Positions 61,801 through 64,000 of a stretch of DNA of 64,000 bases are shown here, in pieces; positions within the stretch are counted from its first letter, which is position 1, and every line of letters begins with the position of its first letter. The notes under the pieces are model-generated. The model did no database searches. It was given only the letters and a program-made list of their open reading frames with translations, and was not told the origin of the DNA. Where the stretch lies: assembly GCF_012676905.1 (NCBI RefSeq), contig NZ_CP051428.1:3620001-3684000 (forward strand), read 5' to 3'. The translations under genes were made by a program, and so were the position numbers. This DNA comes from Paenibacillus albicereus (GTDB lineage: Bacteria > Bacillota > Bacilli > Paenibacillales > Paenibacillaceae).

Positions 61801-63999
61801 GCCGCCCTTGAGCGTACCAACGAGGCCGCCCGCCATCGTATCCGGACCGCTCAGCAGCAGGCTCGCGCCGCTGCCGACGAGGCCGCGCAGCGTCGTCTCG
61901 ACGCTGCTGCCGGCGATGCCGCCGACCTTCGCTTGCGAAGCGTCCGCCGAGGCGGTCAAGAGCAGGTTCTGCACGTTCACCCGCTGCAGGTCGCCCTCGA
62001 TCCGGCTGCTCTCCGCGCGGCCGGCCACGCCGCCGGCCTCGATGTCCGCGGCGCTCGCGGTTAACGCCACATAGTTCGGTGCTTCCGCGAGCGCCGCCGG
62101 ACGGATGAGATCGGCATGGACCGCGTAGCCGGCGATGCCGCCGATGCGCGCGCCCGCCGCCGTCGCCGCTGCCGTCGGCTGCTCTCCGCCTTCGAGCTTG
62201 GAGTCGGTCAGCGCGGCGCGGCTGTCTGCCGTGCCTTCCAGCCGTCCGACGAGTCCGCCCGCTTCCGCGCCGGTGCCGCCTGCGGCGAGCTCGACGCTCC
62301 GCGCCGAGGCCCCGAGGATCGAGCCGCTGCTGAGGCCTGCGGCTCCGCCGAGCCGCGCGTCCGCGCCGGTCGAGCGGATGACGACCGCCTCGGCCGCTCC
62401 GCCGCTCAGGCTGCCGGCGTTCTCGCCGGCGATGCCGCCGATGCGGGCCCGGGCTCCGGACGAGTCGACCTCGAAGCCGGACACGAGCAGGCTCGCCTGC
62501 GCCGTGCCGCCCTGCAGGCCGATGCCGCCGCCAAGCGCGGCGTCAGCAGCTTGAGCCTCCAGCGAGACCGCGCTCACGCGCACCGGCTGCGCGGACGTGC
62601 CGAGCACGGCCTTACCGTCGATCCGGCCCGCCGCGCCGCCGAACGCGACTCCCGTCATGCCGGCAGGCAAAGCGGCGGATACCCGGTCGACCCGGCTGCC
62701 GACCACCGTCAGCTCGCCGATGCCGCGTCCGATCAGGCCGCCGGCCGCGAAGTCGTCGCGTCCGCCCGCAGGCGAGGCGATCTCGGTCTCGAAACGGATG
62801 CTCGCCGAATCGGACGCAGACGGATCGCCGGCTCGGGAGTCGGAAATCATGCCCGAGGCGGAGCCGGCGATGCCGCCGGCCGCGCTGCCGGAGCGCTGCG
62901 CCCGCAGCGTCAGCCAAGCCGCCGATGAATTGGAAATCATGCCGTCGGAATGGCCGGCGATGCCGCCCAGCTCGCCTTCGGCGACGATCGCGAGCGGCTG
63001 CGCTGCGGTTCCGCCAGCTGCGGAGGCGCTGATCTCGGCTCCCGCCGCCAGATAGCCGGCGATGCCGCCGGCATAGACCGCGCTCTCGCCGTCGGTGCCG
63101 GCCGTCAGGCCGCTCTTGAACGACGCATGGCGGATCAGGCCGCCGCCGCTGTAGCCGACGATGCCGCCGGCGTATACGGCGCCCGTTCCGCGCGCCTCGA
63201 CGGCTGCCGTCGAGACATACGCAGCCGGCTTCTCGTCGGTCAGGCTGACGCCTTGCGCCGCATAGCCGAACAGGCCTCCAATGTAGACGTCCTTGCCCTC
63301 GGCGCGGATCGGAATCGCCTGCTCGAACCCTTTGGCCCAAGTGAGCGCAGGACCGACGAAGCCGGCGATCGTGCCGGAGTAAACACGCTCTCCGCCCGCA
63401 TGATGGATAGCGGCCGTCTGGCGCAGCGAGACGGATGCGTCCGGCAGGACGCCGCCGATCGAGCCCGCCAGCCCGCCGGCATAGCTCTCTTGCGCATCCG
63501 GCGCGGTCACGCGCACTTCCCCGCTGTTGGCCGTATCGGCCGAGAACGTCACGGACGAGCCGTACTGTCCGGCGAGGCCGCCCGCATGCGCGAGCCGGCC
63601 TCCCGTGACCGTGACGGCGCCGCCGTTGCGGATCGGCGTGCTCTCGCCCTGCATGTCGAGCGAACCGGCCGTCAGGCCGGTCAGGCCGCCGGCGTACAGC
63701 TCGCTCTGGGCGCCGCCGCTCGCGGAGACCGCCCCGTCATTGGCCGCCTTTTTGAGCGTCAAGCCGCCCTCCGACACATGTCCGACCAGTCCGCCGGCGT
63801 AGGTGGAGCCCGTCACGGTGACAGGCGCCTCGTTGAGCGCATTGGACACCTGACCCGAGCCCGAGCCGACGATGCCGCCCGCATAGGCGAAGCCGGAGCC
63901 GCTCTCGGCCTCGATCGCGATCTCGTTCTCGATGTCATAGACGATGCTGTAGCCGGTCATCTTGCCGACGGCCGAGCCGGCGTAGACGTTGCCCGCCAC
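55882..63999 (-). CDS. Giant GLUG-repeat surface protein with SLH domains, 5' end outside the window
   Basis: At least 2,705 residues; the frame is open at the right edge, so the N terminus, presumably a signal peptide, is missing. Most is a repetitive beta-solenoid of GLUG-type repeats (AGGLVG / AGGIAG followed by Gly, Ser, Ala-rich turns). It falls into three modules: up to about 1,080; from LNWYLRDKDATLFQIGTEAE (about 1,093); and from YDPSILRLVAGEE (about 1,890). Each new module restarts with a LAGLAG/ LDGYVRLSN block and a GHLIDGY/GHRLIGL line. Then come two chitobiase-C-terminal-like domains (IRYTLDGSEPSERSAVYSSPI, WIRYTTDGSDPTESSPRF), joined by a Pro/Ser/Thr linker, and three SLH domains (about 2,521-2,705: GYDDGTFKP, GYPDGTFGGDRGLTRAE, GFPDGSFRPNSPLTRAQ). 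It should be held to cell-wall polymers and act as an adhesin or surface enzyme scaffold. Confidence 0.92.
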   Translation of the reverse strand: MAGNVYAGSAVGKMTGYSIVYDIENEIAIEAESGSGFAYAGGIVGSGSGQVSNALNEAPVTVTGSTYAGGLVGHVSEGGLTLKKAANDGAVSASGGAQSELYAGGLTGLTAGSLDMQGESTPIRNGGAVTVTGGRLAHAGGLAGQYGSSVTFSADTANSGEVRVTAPDAQESYAGGLAGSIGGVLPDASVSLRQTAAIHHAGGERVYSGTIAGFVGPALTWAKGFEQAIPIRAEGKDVYIGGLFGYAAQGVSLTDEKPAAYVSTAAVEARGTGAVYAGGIVGYSGGGLIRHASFKSGLTAGTDGESAVYAGGIAGYLAAGAEISASAAGGTAAQPLAIVAEGELGGIAGHSDGMISNSSAAWLTLRAQRSGSAAGGIAGSASGMISDSRAGDPSASDSASIRFETEIASPAGGRDDFAAGGLIGRGIGELTVVGSRVDRVSAALPAGMTGVAFGGAAGRIDGKAVLGTSAQPVRVSAVSLEAQAADAALGGGIGLQGGTAQASLLVSGFEVDSSGARARIGGIAGENAGSLSGGAAEAVVIRSTGADARLGGAAGLSSGSILGASARSVELAAGGTGAEAGGLVGRLEGTADSRAALTDSKLEGGEQPTAAATAAGARIGGIAGYAVHADLIRPAALAEAPNYVALTASAADIEAGGVAGRAESSRIEGDLQRVNVQNLLLTASADASQAKVGGIAGSSVETTLRGLVGSGASLLLSGPDTMAGGLVGTLKGGEPAAIVDTVFTGMQLKVNASAAGSLAGGMAARIEARASDPAAAPASSAGVIANSRVSGSVQALAPGMTVGGLVGENASLIANVSVTDKLPVSSKGANAVVGGFVGRNAATGTLYYTYTNANLTIEGQGTLAGGLVGDNAGSILSSYTDLDLTSKAFGTASQPVFLGGLSGRSSGTVEQSYAASKVTASGAYAQAGGLLGELAGGSVKNAYSAKSVTATGSGSYAGGFAGRIASGRISTSYSAAEVTASGTALAGGFAGRYDNTSKELLYKSYYIKDEKLNLNKDLPDFADGEYRWLSVLGRLSTILSSTLADRSEFPALSGWDFASAWKYGSLGAQYQYPEANRAASSGGGDGGTGGSVNANLNWYLRDKDATLFQIGTEAELAGLAGIVNGTLVGVEPFSFEGRTIEIKGPIHVQSAQWSPIGVSETLAFQGDLIGGGHLIDGYAVSGEVPNGGLFGVIGAKASATGLALEPKEVRGSAYAGALAGLNYGRIADIRLKLPEGAAVSGAVAGGIVGRNEGEADGLRAELAGGRIESAAAGGAAGGIAGENVSAIAAGSWSFAASGEAASRISASGDGASAGGLAGRQSGSSSELKADLKRLVVEASGAGSFAGGLFGRYADGAASELAVAFGEGSGVRAAAGDAAAGGLIGRSEAGNRLSGLHADADPSALGVTGGGSVGGLIGEKEGRGIAEWDVEGAAVQGLAVTAPAGSLQPAVGGLIGRADAVAMHGVRAALASLDARGEAVYAGGIVGRAAETTIQDAQASGPISAALDAGSAGKLAAGGIAGELSASDRDAELRFGGFYPLYRGLYQASYEGKLALTAAGGKSALQAGGLVGALQGASIYESKSRAGIAAGSAGELDAGGIAGFSSGILVHAEAFGGIDASGSGVYRVGGLVGRALDGEIHYSFAAAEDGARIAVGTAQTIGESLPAAYVGGAIGQGDRLAVTRSSASTPVDVTDANIDTTLYAGGFAGQLGENGAGSGSIRYAYADGAVTAAGKRGSYAGGFAGSINRFAVEDSYAAGPVANTGQDTRTGGFAAAVERSGSALRSHALQERVSTTGLTGTTRSYTGGFAGYNDGRIEQAYASAMELNVSAKGTDTYKGALVGYNFRDGRIASSAYSGSGAAVGRNAGAAASASAVEARDPRTSGSWSATYDPSILRLVAGEEIAIGSRAQLDGYVRLSNDTGAAYFKLFDRSATASPLGSGDKLRLAADIDLSAFAWTPLQQFDGELAGDGHRLIGLRADGGSGDAALVLVNRGLLSDIKLAGASVKAGRHAGLLAAVNAAGGEIRGAAADGTVSGRASAGLIAGVNRGLIAESGSAGLARSEASAGGLVGTNAEGGAIERSYSSANAAASGSEAAAGGAAGRNDGRIADTLASGRTTADGAERAWAGGIAGHSAGAIERAVAGGEAVASIGGALVPARSYFGGIAGQLADGGSIAGASFAKPMVKRGVAYYDAAGSIRTEGGLDGATLTSGALPSGLSGSVWRAAAGFYPAPSDSGLARLAAAAVMPADGDTINRLTAGFGLSRADGLLWSADASLVRLQDGSGRMLAGGSAELKAELGGFSRSLVLNAPELRWPEAAAAPRVVSGDREFKEQVEIVLSAEPGATIRYTLDGSEPSERSAVYSSPIGLKQTTTLKAIAVVLGKEHSPAMSGEWKLLPPPSPSPTPSPSGGGGFFFPAMPSPSPTPEPPPAVASNIGKPALGGEQPSAVRAPRGSILRLTAPEGKWIRYTTDGSDPTESSPRFTGELVLQRSMTVKVLVEGDKRVVTYTFDVGAALYSLRKDAPTVRYASGYDDGTFKPDAAMSRYELIEALAPLLDREEGELYNAFPDKSGRSEPLVAFFASAGIVGGYPDGTFGGDRGLTRAEFAVIAARALKLDVDGDGMPKQKDARKHWAAGFIAALSDAGLIQGFPDGSFRPNSPLTRAQAVTLLNRMAGTIQGSPAEPRYADLPPSHWAYAAVMAAARD

Positions 64000-64000
64000 G

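Overview
This window looks like chromosome from a high-GC, endospore-forming Firmicute of the Paenibacillaceae (Paenibacillus or Cohnella type). Evidence is the spore-germination operon gerA-type A/B/C, gerM, the sporulation genes ytrH/ytrI, AGGAGG-type ribosome sites, an S-layer-anchored surface protein, and a gene order that follows the Bacillus ytoI-ytpI-ytrI-ytrH-dnaE-accD-accA-pyk-citZ-icd-mdh block. The DNA is roughly two-thirds GC by eye, so long stop-free frames run opposite many genes; these were left out.

Layout. 1-5 kb: 5'-truncated asparagine synthetase, then gerM-rph-rdgB on the minus strand and a pgpA-type gene. 5-7.5 kb: cupin, MBL hydrolase and methyltransferase. 7.6-11.2 kb: a gerAA-gerAB-gerAC operon with a textbook sigma-G promoter. 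11.2-17 kb: type 2 IPP isomerase, nagB-nagA, a PfkB sugar kinase with a DeoR regulator, and a small membrane protein. 17-22 kb: RecQ, a 171-aa protein, an AAA ATPase followed by a coding-like frame without a standard start, and an anchored hypothetical. 22-25.6 kb: citZ-icd-mdh (TCA cycle). 26-29.7 kb: convergent ppx and ppk (polyphosphate). 29.8-38.7 kb: fxsA, thioesterase, HxlR regulator, PRISE-type reductase, pyk, accA/accD, a second pgpA paralogue and a second MBL hydrolase. 38.9-44.3 kb: dnaE diverging from ytrH-ytrI, then ytpI. 44.5-51 kb: an accessory block with a PepSY membrane protein and a YtkA/FixH lipoprotein facing a five-gene nosD-nosL-nosY-nosF-tlpA operon with no nosZ. 51-64 kb: ytoI, membrane hypotheticals, yjfB, a YheA-type protein, a secreted trypsin-like protease, and a giant (>2,700 aa, incomplete) GLUG-repeat protein ending in three SLH domains.

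Main points for follow-up: (1) the NosDLYF-TlpA operon lacking nosZ, sitting between ytpI and ytoI, with a Met/Asp-rich 12-residue tandem repeat in NosL; (2) overlapping divergent promoters of dnaE (sigma-A-like) and ytrH (sigma-E-like) on a perfect 17-bp palindrome; (3) CcpC-like dyads between citZ and ppx; (4) the frame at 21006-21164 with a good ribosome site but no ATG/GTG/TTG; (5) a low-complexity insertion with an internal duplication in DnaE; (6) absence of pfkA and nrnA from their usual places. No rRNA, tRNA, CRISPR array, insertion sequence or prophage was recognised. Promoter and operator calls are by eye.
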